A stretch of 64,000 nucleotides of DNA from Ferrimonas sp. YFM (GCF_030296015.1 NZ_AP027368.1:3286001-3350000); one strand, 5' to 3'; shown: positions 45,228 to 55,693, counted from the stretch's first letter. Translations and numbers: made by a program. Notes: generated by a model not told the origin, from the letters alone.

Positions 45228-46058
45228 TTATTGTTCTTGGTATAGCTTCTGCCAGACGCCGGGGAGATCCGGCAACTGCAGATGCCGGCCCAACTCGACC
45301 CAACGGCCCGGCTGATGAAAGTCACTGCCGACCGAAGCCAGCAATTGGTGCTCCTGACACAGCTGAGCCAGGAAACTGCGTTCATTACGAGGTTGCTGAC
45401 ACAGCACCACCTCCATGGCATCCCCACCCACCTCACTGAACAGGGCCAGCAACTTGCGCAGCCACTTGTTGGAGAGCTGGTAGCGACCCGGATGAGCCAG
45501 CACCGCCAGCCCACCGGCTCCGTGAATGGCCGACACCGCCGTGGCGATGTCACACCAGTCATTGGGCACATAGCCGGGCTTGCCCCGCCCCAGGTATTTG
45601 TCGAATGCCTGTTGCTGAGTGGTCACCAGGCCCCGCTCCAGCAATACCCGGGAGAAGTGACCCCGGCCCACGGTGGCCCCCTTGGCCTTACGCACCGCTT
45701 CCTCCCATACGCCGGCGATCCCCTTCTTGGCCAGACGGTTGCCCATCTCCTTGGCCCGCAGGTCCCGGCGGCGACGCTGTTCGGTCAGCAGTTGCTGCAG
45801 CTCGGCGTTCTCCTCATCGAACCCCAGCCCCACTATATGGATGTCAAAGCTGTGCCATTTTGTTGAGATCTCCACACCGCTTATCAGGGTCAGCGCGCTG
45901 CCCTGGGCGGCATCCCGAGCTTCCGCCAGTCCGGCGGTGGTGTCGTGGTCGGTGATGGCCAGCACATCCACCTGCTGGTTGAGGGCCCGCCCCACCAACT
46001 CAGACGGAGTCAGGGTGCCATCGGATGCGGTGGTGTGGGAGTGAAAATCAAACTTCAT
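45228..46058 (-). CDS. rnm: PHP-domain 5'-3' exoribonuclease RNase AM (YciV/TrpH)
   Basis: A 276-residue PHP-family phosphoesterase. E. coli Rnm (YciV, formerly TrpH) removes nucleotides from RNA 5' ends, maturing the 5' ends of rRNAs. Metal-binding motifs: FDFHSHTTASDGTLTP, AITDHDTTAGLAEA, ISGVEIST, AHPGRY and VGSDFHQPGR. ATG 46058. It is the first gene of a minus-strand operon that runs to rluB and is divergent from trpL, the conserved arrangement in many gammaproteobacteria. Confidence 0.92.
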   Translation of the reverse strand: MKFDFHSHTTASDGTLTPSELVGRALNQQVDVLAITDHDTTAGLAEARDAAQGSALTLISGVEISTKWHSFDIHIVGLGFDEENAELQQLLTEQRRRRDLRAKEMGNRLAKKGIAGVWEEAVRKAKGATVGRGHFSRVLLERGLVTTQQQAFDKYLGRGKPGYVPNDWCDIATAVSAIHGAGGLAVLAHPGRYQLSNKWLRKLLALFSEVGGDAMEVVLCQQPRNERSFLAQLCQEHQLLASVGSDFHQPGRWVELGRHLQLPDLPGVWQKLYQEQ

Positions 46059-46303
46059 GGGCAGTTGGGTGTTCTCTTGGGTGACTACTGCAGGAATTGC
46101 ATAAAACAGTCTGTGCAGACAATACGATAGCTATATTGTACTTCACTTTTACACTGAGTTGGGGGCCAATCTGGCTTCAGGCCTCCCAGCTCGCCCCCTC
46201 CAGGGGGAATCGGTGGGCAAATCCAGGGTTGACACCATAAGCCACCTCGGGTTACTGTCCGTGTAAACCTTTCGCGTAAACTTGAAATTACGGAATCTCT
46301 AAC
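46059..46303. promoter_or_regulatory. Divergent rnm / trp promoter region
   Basis: AT-rich near 46115-46145, with the palindrome GTCTG-TG-CAGAC at 46109-46120. A perfect -35 hexamer TTGACA is at 46229-46234, but the -10 at the proper distance (TTACTG) is poor. I found no sequence resembling the E. coli TrpR operator. This region must hold the promoters of both operons. Confidence 0.4.
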
Positions 46304-46387
46304 GTGACTCAGGCAACTCTGTTTAACATTCAGTGGTGGTGGCACATCCCAAGCAAGCGGGAAGTGCGCTGGACTGTGCCTGAGTAA
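46304..46387 (+). CDS. trpL: trp operon leader peptide
   Basis: A 27-codon ORF starting at GTG 46304 (an in-frame TGA seven codons upstream excludes a longer form) with three consecutive Trp codons at positions 11-13 (QWWWH) and a fourth at 23. Ribosome stalling at these codons when charged tRNA-Trp is scarce would favour the antiterminator. The terminator hairpin starts 24 nt after the stop codon. The arrangement is a classical Trp attenuator; the ribosome binding site is weak. Confidence 0.88.
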   Translation: MTQATLFNIQWWWHIPSKREVRWTVPE

Positions 46388-46410
46388 CAGAGAACACAAA
46401 CCAGACAACG

Positions 46411-46443
46411 AAAACCCGCTTTGTAACCAAAGCGGGTTTTTTT
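46411..46443 (+). terminator. trp attenuator terminator
   Basis: Stem CCCGCTTTG / CAAAGCGGG with 4-nt loop TAAC, preceded by AAAA and followed by seven T. Lies between trpL and the first structural gene, so it is a regulatory terminator. Confidence 0.93.
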
Positions 46444-46469
46444 ATATCTATTTGACGGAACAACTAGCC

Positions 46470-47486
46470 ATGATCATCATCCTCAAGCCACATGCCAGTA
46501 AAGAAGATGCCCAGCAGCTGCTGAGCCAGATTGAAGCCAAAGGGCTCAAGCCCCTTTACATGCCAGGTGTGGAGCGCACCGTTCTCGGCGCCCTGGGTGA
46601 CGAGCGTGTACTGCAATCTTTACACCTGGAAAGCCACCCCCTGGTGGACGAGGTCAAACCCATCCTCTCCTCCTACAAGCTGGTGAGCCGCGAACTCTAC
46701 CCCATCGATACCCGGGTCAAGATTGGCCGCCATGCCGTGGGCGGGGAAGGCTTCACCGTGATTGCCGGCCCCTGCGCCGTAGAGAGCCAGGAGCAGATGG
46801 ATGGCATTGCCGATTACCTGACTCATCACCCTGTTGCCGCCATCCGCGGCGGCGCCTACAAGCCGCGCACCAGCCCCTACAGCTTCCAGGGCCTGGGCGA
46901 GGAGGGGCTGAAGATCCTCAAGGCCACCAGCGAGCGCAGCGGCCTGCCTACCGTCTCCGAGGTGGTGGACGCCGCAGACGCCGAACTGATGGCCCAGTAC
47001 GTGGACTGCCTGCAGATTGGCGCCCGCAACATGCAGAACTTCCGCCTGCTGGAAGCGGTGGGCAAGCTGGACACCCCGGTGCTACTCAAGCGTGGCATGA
47101 GCGCCACCATCGAAGAGCTGCTGCTGGCCGCCGAATACATCGTCAACGCCGGCAACCCCAATGTGATCCTGTGTGAACGGGGCATCCGCACCTATGAGAC
47201 CGCCACCCGCAACACCCTGGACCTGAACGCCGTTGCCTACCTCAAGCGCAAGACCCACCTGCCGGTGCTGGTGGACCCCAGCCACGGCACCGGCATCCGT
47301 GAACTGGTGATCCCCCTGGCCCGCGCCGCCGCGGCGGTGGGCGCCGACGGCATCATAGTCGAGACACACACCAACCCGGCCCAGGCCCTTTCCGATGGAC
47401 ATCAAAACCTGGATCCTCAACAATTTGATGACCTAATGTCCTCTTTGAAGCCCTTTGTGGAAGCCGCGGGAAGGAGCCTGAAGTGA
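46470..47486 (+). CDS. DAHP synthase, class I-beta with ferredoxin/ACT-like N-terminal domain
   Basis: Second DAHP synthase of the window, of the Thermotoga/Bacillus type rather than the AroG type. The start is ATG 46470, giving MIIILKPHAS as in the Thermotoga enzyme (338 residues); the frame extends to a TTG at 46452. Residues 1-70 form the ferredoxin-like regulatory domain (MPGVERTVLGALGD), followed by FTVIAGPCAVES with metal ligand C102, RGGAYKPRTSPYSFQGLGEEGL, QIGARNMQNF, LLKRGM, ILCERGIRTYE, VDPSHGTG and VETHTNPAQALSDG. First structural gene behind the trp attenuator; it overlaps trpE by 4 nt. Its dose therefore follows tryptophan supply, although the family's own N-terminal domain usually senses Tyr or Phe. 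Confidence 0.93.
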   Translation: MIIILKPHASKEDAQQLLSQIEAKGLKPLYMPGVERTVLGALGDERVLQSLHLESHPLVDEVKPILSSYKLVSRELYPIDTRVKIGRHAVGGEGFTVIAGPCAVESQEQMDGIADYLTHHPVAAIRGGAYKPRTSPYSFQGLGEEGLKILKATSERSGLPTVSEVVDAADAELMAQYVDCLQIGARNMQNFRLLEAVGKLDTPVLLKRGMSATIEELLLAAEYIVNAGNPNVILCERGIRTYETATRNTLDLNAVAYLKRKTHLPVLVDPSHGTGIRELVIPLARAAAAVGADGIIVETHTNPAQALSDGHQNLDPQQFDDLMSSLKPFVEAAGRSLK

Positions 47487-49039
47487 TCGCATCCCTAAAG
47501 CCGGGTCAGAGCCACACCCTGACCCTGAGTTGCAAATACCAACACCAGCCGGCGGACCTGTTCCAGGCCCTCGCCAGCGATCTGCCCAACACCATGCTGC
47601 TGGAGTCTGCGGAGGTGGACACCAAGGCGGACACCCAGAGCCTGCTGATGCTGGCCGCCGCCCTGCGCATCGAGTGCAACGGCCACAGCATCAGCTGCCG
47701 GGCCCTCTCCGCCAACGGCGAGAGTCTGCTGCCCCACCTTCAGGCCAGCCTGACGGAGTTCGCGCCCCGACTTGAGGGCAACACCCTGGCCTTGACCGTG
47801 CCCCAGCAGCCCCAGGCCCTGGATGAGGACAGCCGCCTCAAGGCGCCCTCCCCCCTGTCGGTACTGCGGGGCATCCTGGCCGCGGTGGATCATGACGATG
47901 CCTGTGCCCAGTCGCTGATGCTGGCCGGCTGCTTCGCCTTCGACCTGGTGGCCACGGTAGAGCCACTGCCGGAGGTTAAAGAGAGTCCCAACAACTGCCC
48001 GGATTACCTCTTCTACCTGGCGGAGCAGACCCTGGTGCTGGATCACCGCCGCCGCTCCGCCCGCCTCATCGGTACCCTGTTTGGCGGTGACCACGCCGAG
48101 ATGAGCCAGCACCACCTGAGCCAGTCCCTGGCGGAACTGGCCCGGCGCATCGATGGCTTCAGCGGTGGCCAGGCGGTCTCGGTGGCACAGCCCACCACAG
48201 TCCAGCTGAGCCAGGACGACGCCCAGTTCCGCAAGAAGGTGGAGAATCTGAAAGAACACATCCGTGCCGGTGACATCTTCCAGGTGGTGCCGGGCCGGCG
48301 CTTCTCCCTGCCCTGCCCCAACCCCATCGAGGCCTATCGCCGGCTGCGCCGGGATAACCCCAGCCCCTACATGTTCGTGATGCAGGATGAAACCTTCACC
48401 CTGTTTGGTGCCTCGCCGGAAAGCGCCCTCAAATATGGCGCCGACACCAACCAGGTGGAGATCTACCCCATCGCCGGTACCCGCCGCCGGGGCCGCCGCG
48501 CCGACGGCAGCCTGGACTATGATCTGGATGCCCGTATCGAGCTGGGCCTGCGTCAGGATAAGAAGGAGACCGCCGAGCACATGATGCTGGTGGATCTGGC
48601 CCGTAACGACATCGCCCGCATCAGCCAGCCCGGCAGCCGCCGCATCCCTGAGCTGCTCAAGGTGGACAGATACAGCCATGTGATGCATCTGGTCAGCCGG
48701 GTCACCGGCCAGCTCCGCGAGGATCTGGACGCCCTGCACGCCTACCAGGCCTGCATGAACATGGGCACCCTCACCGGTGCCCCCAAGGTGCGCGCCGCCC
48801 AACTGCTCCGAGAAGCGGAAGGGGAGCGACGGGGCAGCTACGGCGGCGCCGTCGGCTACCTCAACGGCCGCGGTGACATGGACACCTGCATCGTCATCCG
48901 CTCCGCCCTGGTCAACGGTGGCACCGCCTATGTGCAGGCCGGCGCCGGCGTGGTGTATGACTCCGACCCACAGTCGGAAGCCGATGAAACCCGCAACAAG
49001 GCGATGGCGGTGATCCGCGCCATGGGAGGTGAGCTGTGA
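47483..49039 (+). CDS. trpE: Anthranilate synthase component I
   Basis: Converts chorismate to anthranilate with ammonia from TrpG. The 518-residue product has the N-terminal Trp-feedback region (residues near ESAEVDTKADTQSLLMLAAALRI, i.e. the LLESAEVDTK site), and the chorismate-binding C-terminal domain with IRAGDIFQVVPGRRFS, PYMFVMQDETFTLFGASPE, YPIAGTRRRGR, HMMLVDLARND, GTLTGAPKVRA and GYLNGRGDMDT. The start is GTG 47483, overlapping the DAHP synthase stop (GTGA), and the stop overlaps trpG in the same way. Typical enterobacterial-type length. Confidence 0.96.
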   Translation: MIASLKPGQSHTLTLSCKYQHQPADLFQALASDLPNTMLLESAEVDTKADTQSLLMLAAALRIECNGHSISCRALSANGESLLPHLQASLTEFAPRLEGNTLALTVPQQPQALDEDSRLKAPSPLSVLRGILAAVDHDDACAQSLMLAGCFAFDLVATVEPLPEVKESPNNCPDYLFYLAEQTLVLDHRRRSARLIGTLFGGDHAEMSQHHLSQSLAELARRIDGFSGGQAVSVAQPTTVQLSQDDAQFRKKVENLKEHIRAGDIFQVVPGRRFSLPCPNPIEAYRRLRRDNPSPYMFVMQDETFTLFGASPESALKYGADTNQVEIYPIAGTRRRGRRADGSLDYDLDARIELGLRQDKKETAEHMMLVDLARNDIARISQPGSRRIPELLKVDRYSHVMHLVSRVTGQLREDLDALHAYQACMNMGTLTGAPKVRAAQLLREAEGERRGSYGGAVGYLNGRGDMDTCIVIRSALVNGGTAYVQAGAGVVYDSDPQSEADETRNKAMAVIRAMGGEL

Positions 49040-49632
49040 ACCCCATCATCCTGCTGGACAACTTCGACTCCTTTACCTGGAACCTGGTGGACCAGTTCCG
49101 CAGCCTGGGCCACCCGGTGACCGTCTACCGTAACGACATCGACGCCGAGCAACTGGCCGATAAGCTGCTTAAGGAACATAAAGACGCGGTACTGGTGCTC
49201 AGCCCCGGCCCGGGCGCCCCCGCCGAGGCTGGCTGCATGATGCGGCTCATCGACCTGGTGGCCGGCAAGCTGCCGATCCTGGGGATCTGCCTGGGTCACC
49301 AGGCCCTGGTGGAGCACTACGGTGGCAAGGTCGGCTTCGCCGGCGAGGTGGTGCACGGTAAAGCCAGCCCCATGACCCACGATGATGGTCCGCTGTTCAG
49401 TGGCATGGCCAACCCCCTGCCGGTGGCACGCTACCACAGCCTGGTGGCCCATACTGTGCCTGACTGCCTGAAGGTGCCCGCCAAGGTGGAGAAGATGGCG
49501 ATGGCCATCGTCCACCCAGAGCACAGGGCCGTAGGCTTTCAGTTCCACCCCGAATCCATTTTGACCCTGGAGGGCAGCGGTTTGCTGACCCGCACCCTGA
49601 CCCTGCTGACCGAGGACACGCCCCTATGCTGA
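49036..49632 (+). CDS. trpG: Anthranilate synthase component II (glutamine amidotransferase)
   Basis: Class I glutamine amidotransferase delivering ammonia to TrpE. The 198-residue product has LLDNFDSFTWNLVD, LSPGPGAP, the nucleophile C85 in GICLGHQALVEHYGG, and the His-Glu pair in FHPES near residue 175. It is a free-standing subunit, not fused to TrpD as in E. coli. The start is GTG 49036 (GTGA overlap with trpE), and the end overlaps trpD by 7 nt. Confidence 0.96.
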   Translation: MNPIILLDNFDSFTWNLVDQFRSLGHPVTVYRNDIDAEQLADKLLKEHKDAVLVLSPGPGAPAEAGCMMRLIDLVAGKLPILGICLGHQALVEHYGGKVGFAGEVVHGKASPMTHDDGPLFSGMANPLPVARYHSLVAHTVPDCLKVPAKVEKMAMAIVHPEHRAVGFQFHPESILTLEGSGLLTRTLTLLTEDTPLC

Positions 49633-50654
49633 CCCCAGTACAAAAGATGATGACCCAGCTGTTTGACGGCAACGCCCTCTCCAGGGAGCAGGCCAAGACC
49701 CTGTTCAGCTACGTGGTCCACGGCGAAGTGAGTGAGGTGGAACTGGCCTGTGTGCTCACCGCCCTCAAGCTGCGTGGCGAGAAGATTGACGAGATCACCG
49801 GCGCCGCCGAAGCCCTGCGCGAAGCAGCCCGTCCCTTCCCCCGGCCACAGGGCGATCTTATCGACATCGTCGGCACCGGCGGCGATGGTGCCAACACCAT
49901 CAACATCTCCACCACCGCCACCTTTGTCGCCGCCGCCGCCGGCGCCCGGGTGGCCAAGCACGGCAGCCGCAGCGTCTCCTCCCGTTCCGGTGCCTCCGAT
50001 CTGCTTAACCAGTTCGGCGTCAACCTGACCATGTGTCCGGACCACTCTGCCAAATGCCTGGACCAGCTGGGGGTCACCTTCCTGTTCGCCCCCCACTACC
50101 ACGCCGGCATGCGCCACGCCGCACCGGTACGCCAGGTAATGAAGACCCGCACCCTGTTCAACGTGCTGGGACCGCTGATCAACCCGGCCCGCCCCAATCA
50201 GATGCTGCTGGGGGTCTACGCCCCAGAGCTGATTCGTCCCATCGCCGAAGTGATCCGCTCCCTGGGCGTGGAGCGTGCCATGGTAGTCCACGGCAGCGGC
50301 CTGGATGAACTGGCCATCCACGGCGACAGCCAGGCGCTGGAGATTGTCGGCGGTGAACTGATAGAGCGCCACTTCTCTCCCGCCGACCTGGGGGTCAAGC
50401 AGTACGACCTGGCCGCCATCCGCGGCGGCGAGCCGGAAGAGAACCGCGTCATCTCCGAGCAGCTGCTGGGCGGTGGCGGCACCGATGCCCAGCGGGCCGC
50501 GGTGGCGGTCAACGCCGGCGCCGCCCTGTATCTGTCCGGTCAGGCGGACAGCATGAAGGCGGGCACCGAACTGGCCCTGGCCACCATGGACGCCGCCAAG
50601 CCCCTGCAGCTGATCCGTGACTTCGCCCAGCTCAGCCAACAGGAGGCGGTGTAA
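49626..50654 (+). CDS. trpD: Anthranilate phosphoribosyltransferase
   Basis: Adds phosphoribosyl from PRPP to anthranilate. The 342-residue product has the glycine-rich IVGTGGDGANTINIST, KHGSRSVSSRSGASDLL, FLFAPHYHAGMRHAAPVR and FNVLGPLINPA, all characteristic of TrpD. ATG 49626 lies inside the trpG 3' end (7-nt overlap). The stop TAA (50652-50654) is directly followed by the GTG start of trpCF without a gap. Confidence 0.96.
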   Translation: MLTPVQKMMTQLFDGNALSREQAKTLFSYVVHGEVSEVELACVLTALKLRGEKIDEITGAAEALREAARPFPRPQGDLIDIVGTGGDGANTINISTTATFVAAAAGARVAKHGSRSVSSRSGASDLLNQFGVNLTMCPDHSAKCLDQLGVTFLFAPHYHAGMRHAAPVRQVMKTRTLFNVLGPLINPARPNQMLLGVYAPELIRPIAEVIRSLGVERAMVVHGSGLDELAIHGDSQALEIVGGELIERHFSPADLGVKQYDLAAIRGGEPEENRVISEQLLGGGGTDAQRAAVAVNAGAALYLSGQADSMKAGTELALATMDAAKPLQLIRDFAQLSQQEAV

Positions 50655-52007
50655 GTGAGTACCATCCTAGGCAAGATTGTCGACACCAAGGCCGGACACA
50701 TCGACCAGCTGGAGCAGCGCTACGGCGAGCTGCTGCACAGCCGCGCCGCCCCCAGCGACCGCTCCCTGTATGACGCCCTTAAGGGCGGCAACGCCGGTTT
50801 CATCCTCGAGTGCAAGAAAGCCAGCCCCTCCAAGGGGCTGATTCGCCCCGATTTCGACCCTGTGGCCATCGCCACCATCTATGGCAAATACGCCGCCGGC
50901 ATCTCAGTGCTCACCGACGAGCAGTTCTTCCAGGGGGATTTCGAGTACCTGAAAGCGGTGCGGGCCGCGGTCAGCGTGCCCGTACTGTGCAAAGACTTTG
51001 TGGTGGATCCCCGCCAACTGCGCCTGGCCCGCCACATGGGCGCCGACGCCGCCCTGCTGATGCTGTCGGTACTGGATGATGAGCAGTACCAGGCACTGGC
51101 CGAAGAGGCCGATGCCCTGGGGCTGGACATCCTCACCGAGGTCAGCAACGACGAGGAGCTGGAGCGCGCCATCGCCCTGGGCGCCCGCATCATCGGCATC
51201 AACAACCGGGATCTGCGCGATCTCTCCGTCGACCTGGCCACCACAGAGCGCCTGGCCCCCAAGATTCCTGAGGATCGCGTGGTGATCAGCGAGTCCGGCA
51301 TCGCCACCCATCGGGACGTGCGCCGCCTGGCGCCCCTGGCAGATGGTTTCTTGGTGGGCAGCCAACTGACCGCCCAGGCCAACATCGACCAGGCCTGCCG
51401 CCAGCTGATCTTCGGCGAGAACAAGGTGTGCGGCCTCACCCGCGAAGCCGACGTCAAGGCGGTGGCCGAGGCCGGCGCCCTCTATGGCGGGCTGATTTTC
51501 GCTGCCAAGTCGCCCCGCTGCGTCACTGCGGAGCAGGCTGCCAGCCTGCGCCAGGCCGCCGATCTGCGCTTTGTCGGCGTGTTCGTCAACGAATCCCCGG
51601 ACACCGTGGCCAAACTGGCCAACGAGTTGTCCCTGCATGCGGTGCAGCTGCACGGCGGCGAGGATGAGGCCTACATCGATGCCCTGCGCCCCCAGCTGCA
51701 AAGCACCCAGATCTGGAAGGCGGTCAAGCCCGATGGCAGCAACAGAGTCGGCAACGCCGACCGCCTGCTGTTCGACAGCGCCAAGGCGGGTCAGTTTGGC
51801 GGCACAGGCACCACCTTCGACTGGTCCCTAGTGGGCGATGACCGCCCCAGCGCCATGCTAGCCGGTGGCCTGTCCCCCGACAATGTCCAGGAGGCCGCCA
51901 CCGCCGGCTTCCTGGGACTGGATCTCAACTCAGGCCTGGAGTCCGCCCCCGGCCTGAAACAGCAAGATAAAATAGCCCAGGCCTTCGCCGGCCTGCGCCA
52001 ATACTGA
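50655..52007 (+). CDS. trpCF: Bifunctional indole-3-glycerol-phosphate synthase / phosphoribosylanthranilate isomerase
   Basis: Fused TrpC and TrpF, 450 residues. The TrpC barrel occupies about 1-255 (GFILECKKASPSKG, LTDEQFFQGDFEYL, VLCKDFVVDPRQL, GINNRDLRDL, VISESGI), and the TrpF barrel about 256-450 (VCGLTREADVKAVAEAGA, GLIFAAKSPRCV, VQLHGGED, FGGTGTTFDWSL, LAGGLSPDNV, LDLNSGLESAPG). The fusion is as in E. coli. Start GTG 50655 directly abuts the trpD stop. The trpB start follows 9 nt after its stop. Confidence 0.96.
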   Translation: MSTILGKIVDTKAGHIDQLEQRYGELLHSRAAPSDRSLYDALKGGNAGFILECKKASPSKGLIRPDFDPVAIATIYGKYAAGISVLTDEQFFQGDFEYLKAVRAAVSVPVLCKDFVVDPRQLRLARHMGADAALLMLSVLDDEQYQALAEEADALGLDILTEVSNDEELERAIALGARIIGINNRDLRDLSVDLATTERLAPKIPEDRVVISESGIATHRDVRRLAPLADGFLVGSQLTAQANIDQACRQLIFGENKVCGLTREADVKAVAEAGALYGGLIFAAKSPRCVTAEQAASLRQAADLRFVGVFVNESPDTVAKLANELSLHAVQLHGGEDEAYIDALRPQLQSTQIWKAVKPDGSNRVGNADRLLFDSAKAGQFGGTGTTFDWSLVGDDRPSAMLAGGLSPDNVQEAATAGFLGLDLNSGLESAPGLKQQDKIAQAFAGLRQY

Positions 52008-52016
52008 GGAAGCCCC

Positions 52017-53200
<1,184 letters not shown>

Positions 53201-53204
<4 letters not shown>

Positions 53205-54013
53205 GCCGTTACCAGAACCTGTTTGACGCCCTGAGCGAAAAGGGCGAAGGCGCCTTTGTCCCCTTTGTCACCCTGGGTGACCCCCATCCGGAGCAGACCC
53301 TGGCGGTGATCGACGCCCTGGTGGCCGGCGGTGCCGACGCCCTGGAGTTGGGGATCCCCTTCTCCGATCCCCTGGCGGACGGCCCCACCATCCAGAACGC
53401 CACGGTGCGTGCCCTGAATGCGGGCACCACTCCAACCCGCTGCTTCGAACTGCTGGCCCAGGTGCGTGAGCGCTACCCCCAGCTGCCCATCGGTCTGCTG
53501 GTGTACGCCAACCTGGTGTTCTCCCCCGGGGTCGACGCCTTCTATCAGCGCTGCCGCGACACCGGCATCGACTCGGTACTGGTGGCCGATGTCCCCGTGG
53601 AGGAGAGCAAGGAGTTTGCCGAAGCCGCACGGCGTCACGGAGTGGCCCCCATCTTCATCGCCCCCCCCAATGGCGACGAGCAAACCCTGAAGGCGGTCTC
53701 CGAACAGGGAGAGGGCTACACCTACCTGCTTTCCCGGGCCGGTGTTACCGGCACCGAGACCAAGGCGGGGATGCCGGTTGGTCCGCTGCTGGAGAGCCTC
53801 AATGCCTTCAACGCACCACCGGCCATTCTCGGATTCGGCATCTCCGAACCCCAGCAGGTGCGTGATGCGGTCGAAGCGGGTGCCGCCGGCGCCATCTCCG
53901 GCAGTGCCACGGTGAAGATCATCGAGAAATATCATGGCGACATTGAGCGTATGACCGAGGAGTTAACCCGGTTTACCCGAGCCATGAAGGACGCCACCCG
54001 CAAAGTTGGTTAA
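53201..54013 (+). CDS. trpA: Tryptophan synthase alpha chain
   Basis: Cleaves indole-3-glycerol phosphate to indole, which is channelled to TrpB. The 270-residue TIM barrel has the catalytic E49 and D60 in [50 protein letters not shown] and [13 protein letters not shown] 53201 gives a GTGA overlap with the trpB stop. Last gene of the trp operon, with a terminator 12 nt downstream. Confidence 0.96.
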
Positions 54014-54024
54014 AAGCCGCTCCA

Positions 54025-54053
54025 AAAGGCGGAGCCCTATGCGCTCCGCCTTT
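54025..54053 (+). terminator. trp operon terminator
   Basis: Eleven-bp perfect stem AAAGGCGGAGC / GCTCCGCCTTT with a 7-nt loop, ending in three T then CC. Strong stem but short T-tract. Confidence 0.75.
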
Positions 54054-54109
54054 CCAGCACTTGTGCTATTGGTTAGACTGTCCGCCTGCCCCTGGATGAC
54101 AGAGACACA

Positions 54110-54661
54110 ATGAAACAGATCCTCGACTTCCTGCCCCTGCTGGTATTTTTCGCCGTCTACAAGTTTTACGACATCTTTCTCGCCAGCGGTGCCCTGGTGG
54201 CCGCCTCAGCGGTGCAGATCGCCCTTATCTATCTGCTCTACAAGAGAGTGGAGAAGCAGCACCTGATCACCTTCGCCCTGGTGGCGGTATTTGGCACCCT
54301 GACCATGGTGCTCAGGGACGACACCTTCATCAAATGGAAGGTCACCATAGTCCAGTTCCTGTTTGCCGGCGCCCTGCTGATCGCCGAGCTGATGAACAAG
54401 TCCCTGCTCAAGGCGATGCTGGGCAAAGAGATGCCTCTGCCCGACACCATCTGGCGCCGGGCAGCCCTGGCCTGGGTGGTGTTCTTCATCGCCAGCGGTG
54501 TACTCAACCTCTATATCGCCTTCAACCTGTCTCAGGAGGCCTGGGTAAACTTCAAGGTATTTGGCCTGATGGGGATGACCCTGGTGTACACCCTGCTGAC
54601 CATCCTTTACCTCTACCGCCACCTGCCCAAGGACTTCAAACCGGAAGACAAGGCGGACTAG
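54110..54661 (+). CDS. yciB: YciB/IspZ-family inner-membrane septation protein
   Basis: A 183-residue polytopic membrane protein linked to cell-envelope integrity and division (E. coli YciB; Shigella IspZ). Five hydrophobic segments are visible; the sequence [42 protein letters not shown] and [19 protein letters not shown] is characteristic. ATG 54110. It follows the trp operon, as in Shewanella and Vibrio. Two inexact copies of GGCGGACTAGTTC (54652 and about 54688) surround its stop codon. In relatives yciA often follows; it is absent here. Confidence 0.93.
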   Translation: MKQILDFLPLLVFFAVYKFYDIFLASGALVAASAVQIALIYLLYKRVEKQHLITFALVAVFGTLTMVLRDDTFIKWKVTIVQFLFAGALLIAELMNKSLLKAMLGKEMPLPDTIWRRAALAWVVFFIASGVLNLYIAFNLSQEAWVNFKVFGLMGMTLVYTLLTILYLYRHLPKDFKPEDKAD

Positions 54662-54683
54662 TTCTTTTTCAGCTCAGTTTGGC

Positions 54684-54772
54684 CCTGGCGGACTAGTTCC
54701 TGCCGCCAGGCTTCTGAACCGGCCCCCTGGCTCTGACAATACTTCCCCAAAGCCCGCTCTCATGCGGGCTTT
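54684..54772 (+). terminator. Two hairpins after yciB
   Basis: The first is CCTGGCGG / CCGCCAGG with an 11-nt loop (54684-54710). The second, AAAGCCCGC / GCGGGCTTT with loop TCTCAT (54749-54772), is the better terminator candidate, followed by GTCATT. The remaining bases up to 54919 hold no ORF and must contain the promoter of the AraC-type gene. Confidence 0.6.
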
Positions 54773-54919
54773 GTCATTCCATTCCCTTGCGGCCTCGGGC
54801 ATCTAACTCCCACTAATAGTGTGATTTCTTTGCGCTAACGTCAGAGATGTACTAGCTCTTATTACTGAGCCGTGCCGACAGAAACATGGCCACTGACAAC
54901 GATGACAATGGGGTAAACT

Positions 54920-55693
54920 ATGTTAACAATGGATGTGCCGAGGGTGGTGCTGACCCACTTCTCAGAACAACCCTTAGGGCGTGTGCGCCATCAACTGGCG
55001 GACGCACTTAAGGTGGAGATGCAGCCTTTCAGCGAACTCAAACGAGAAGGCTGCCCCTGTCTGGTGGAGTTCGACACCCAGAGTTCGGCGGAGCTCAGCC
55101 GAGCCAGGGAACTGAGGGAGCAGCAGCCTGACCGAAAAATTATCTGGCTGGTACCCAGGCTCAACATTCCCGTCTTGAAGCTGGCCCTGTCTCTGCAGAT
55201 CACCCAGGTGTTTGCCCTGCCCCTCTCCCCCGCCGACGCGGTGGAGGTCAAACTGCTGCTCAACGATGGCTTTCAGGCCCCGGGCCACAGCCTGCGCCCC
55301 ACCCACGAGAAACTGCGCAACGTTCTGGAGAACATCGAGCAGAGGTTCGAGCAACCGCTCTCCCTGCAAAAGCTCGCCCAGGAAGCGGGCATCAGCGACA
55401 GCCGGCTGTGTCACCTGTTTCGTCAGCACCTGGGGCTCAAATTCAGCCTATACTTGGTCTGCCGCCGACTTGAAGCCGCCCCCGAAGCCCTGCAGGATGA
55501 AGGTCTGAACATCGCCTCCGTGGCCTACAAGTTGGGGTTTTCCACTCCTTCCCACTTCTGCCGGGCTTTCAAGGCGCACTACGGCATCACCCCCACGGAG
55601 TTTAAACAGGGACGAAGCCAGGGCAGGCACAGCCACGCGTTTCATCGCTACCTTCAGTGCCGCAGTCCGGACTACCTGGCCTCGGAGAGCTGA
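54920..55693 (+). CDS. AraC/XylS-family regulator with degenerate receiver-like N-terminus
   Basis: A 257-residue transcription factor. The C-terminal part (about 130-235) is a double helix-turn-helix AraC domain: LSLQKLAQEAGISDSRLCHLFRQHLG and LNIASVAYKLGFSTPSHFCRAFKAHYGITPTEFK, written here in part. The N-terminal 115 residues have alternating strands and helices (LVEFDTQSS, KIIWLVPRL, ITQVFALPLSPADAVEVKL) like a receiver fold without a clear phosphoacceptor. GGGGTAAACT precedes ATG 54920. Its stop overlaps the start of the L,D-transpeptidase by one base (TGATG), so it is probably co-expressed with it. Confidence 0.82.
   Translation: MLTMDVPRVVLTHFSEQPLGRVRHQLADALKVEMQPFSELKREGCPCLVEFDTQSSAELSRARELREQQPDRKIIWLVPRLNIPVLKLALSLQITQVFALPLSPADAVEVKLLLNDGFQAPGHSLRPTHEKLRNVLENIEQRFEQPLSLQKLAQEAGISDSRLCHLFRQHLGLKFSLYLVCRRLEAAPEALQDEGLNIASVAYKLGFSTPSHFCRAFKAHYGITPTEFKQGRSQGRHSHAFHRYLQCRSPDYLASES

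Noticed and set aside
46059-46303. TrpR operator upstream of trpL
   Set aside because: No sequence close to the GTACTAGTTAACTAGTAC-type operator was found; regulation visible in the sequence is attenuation only.
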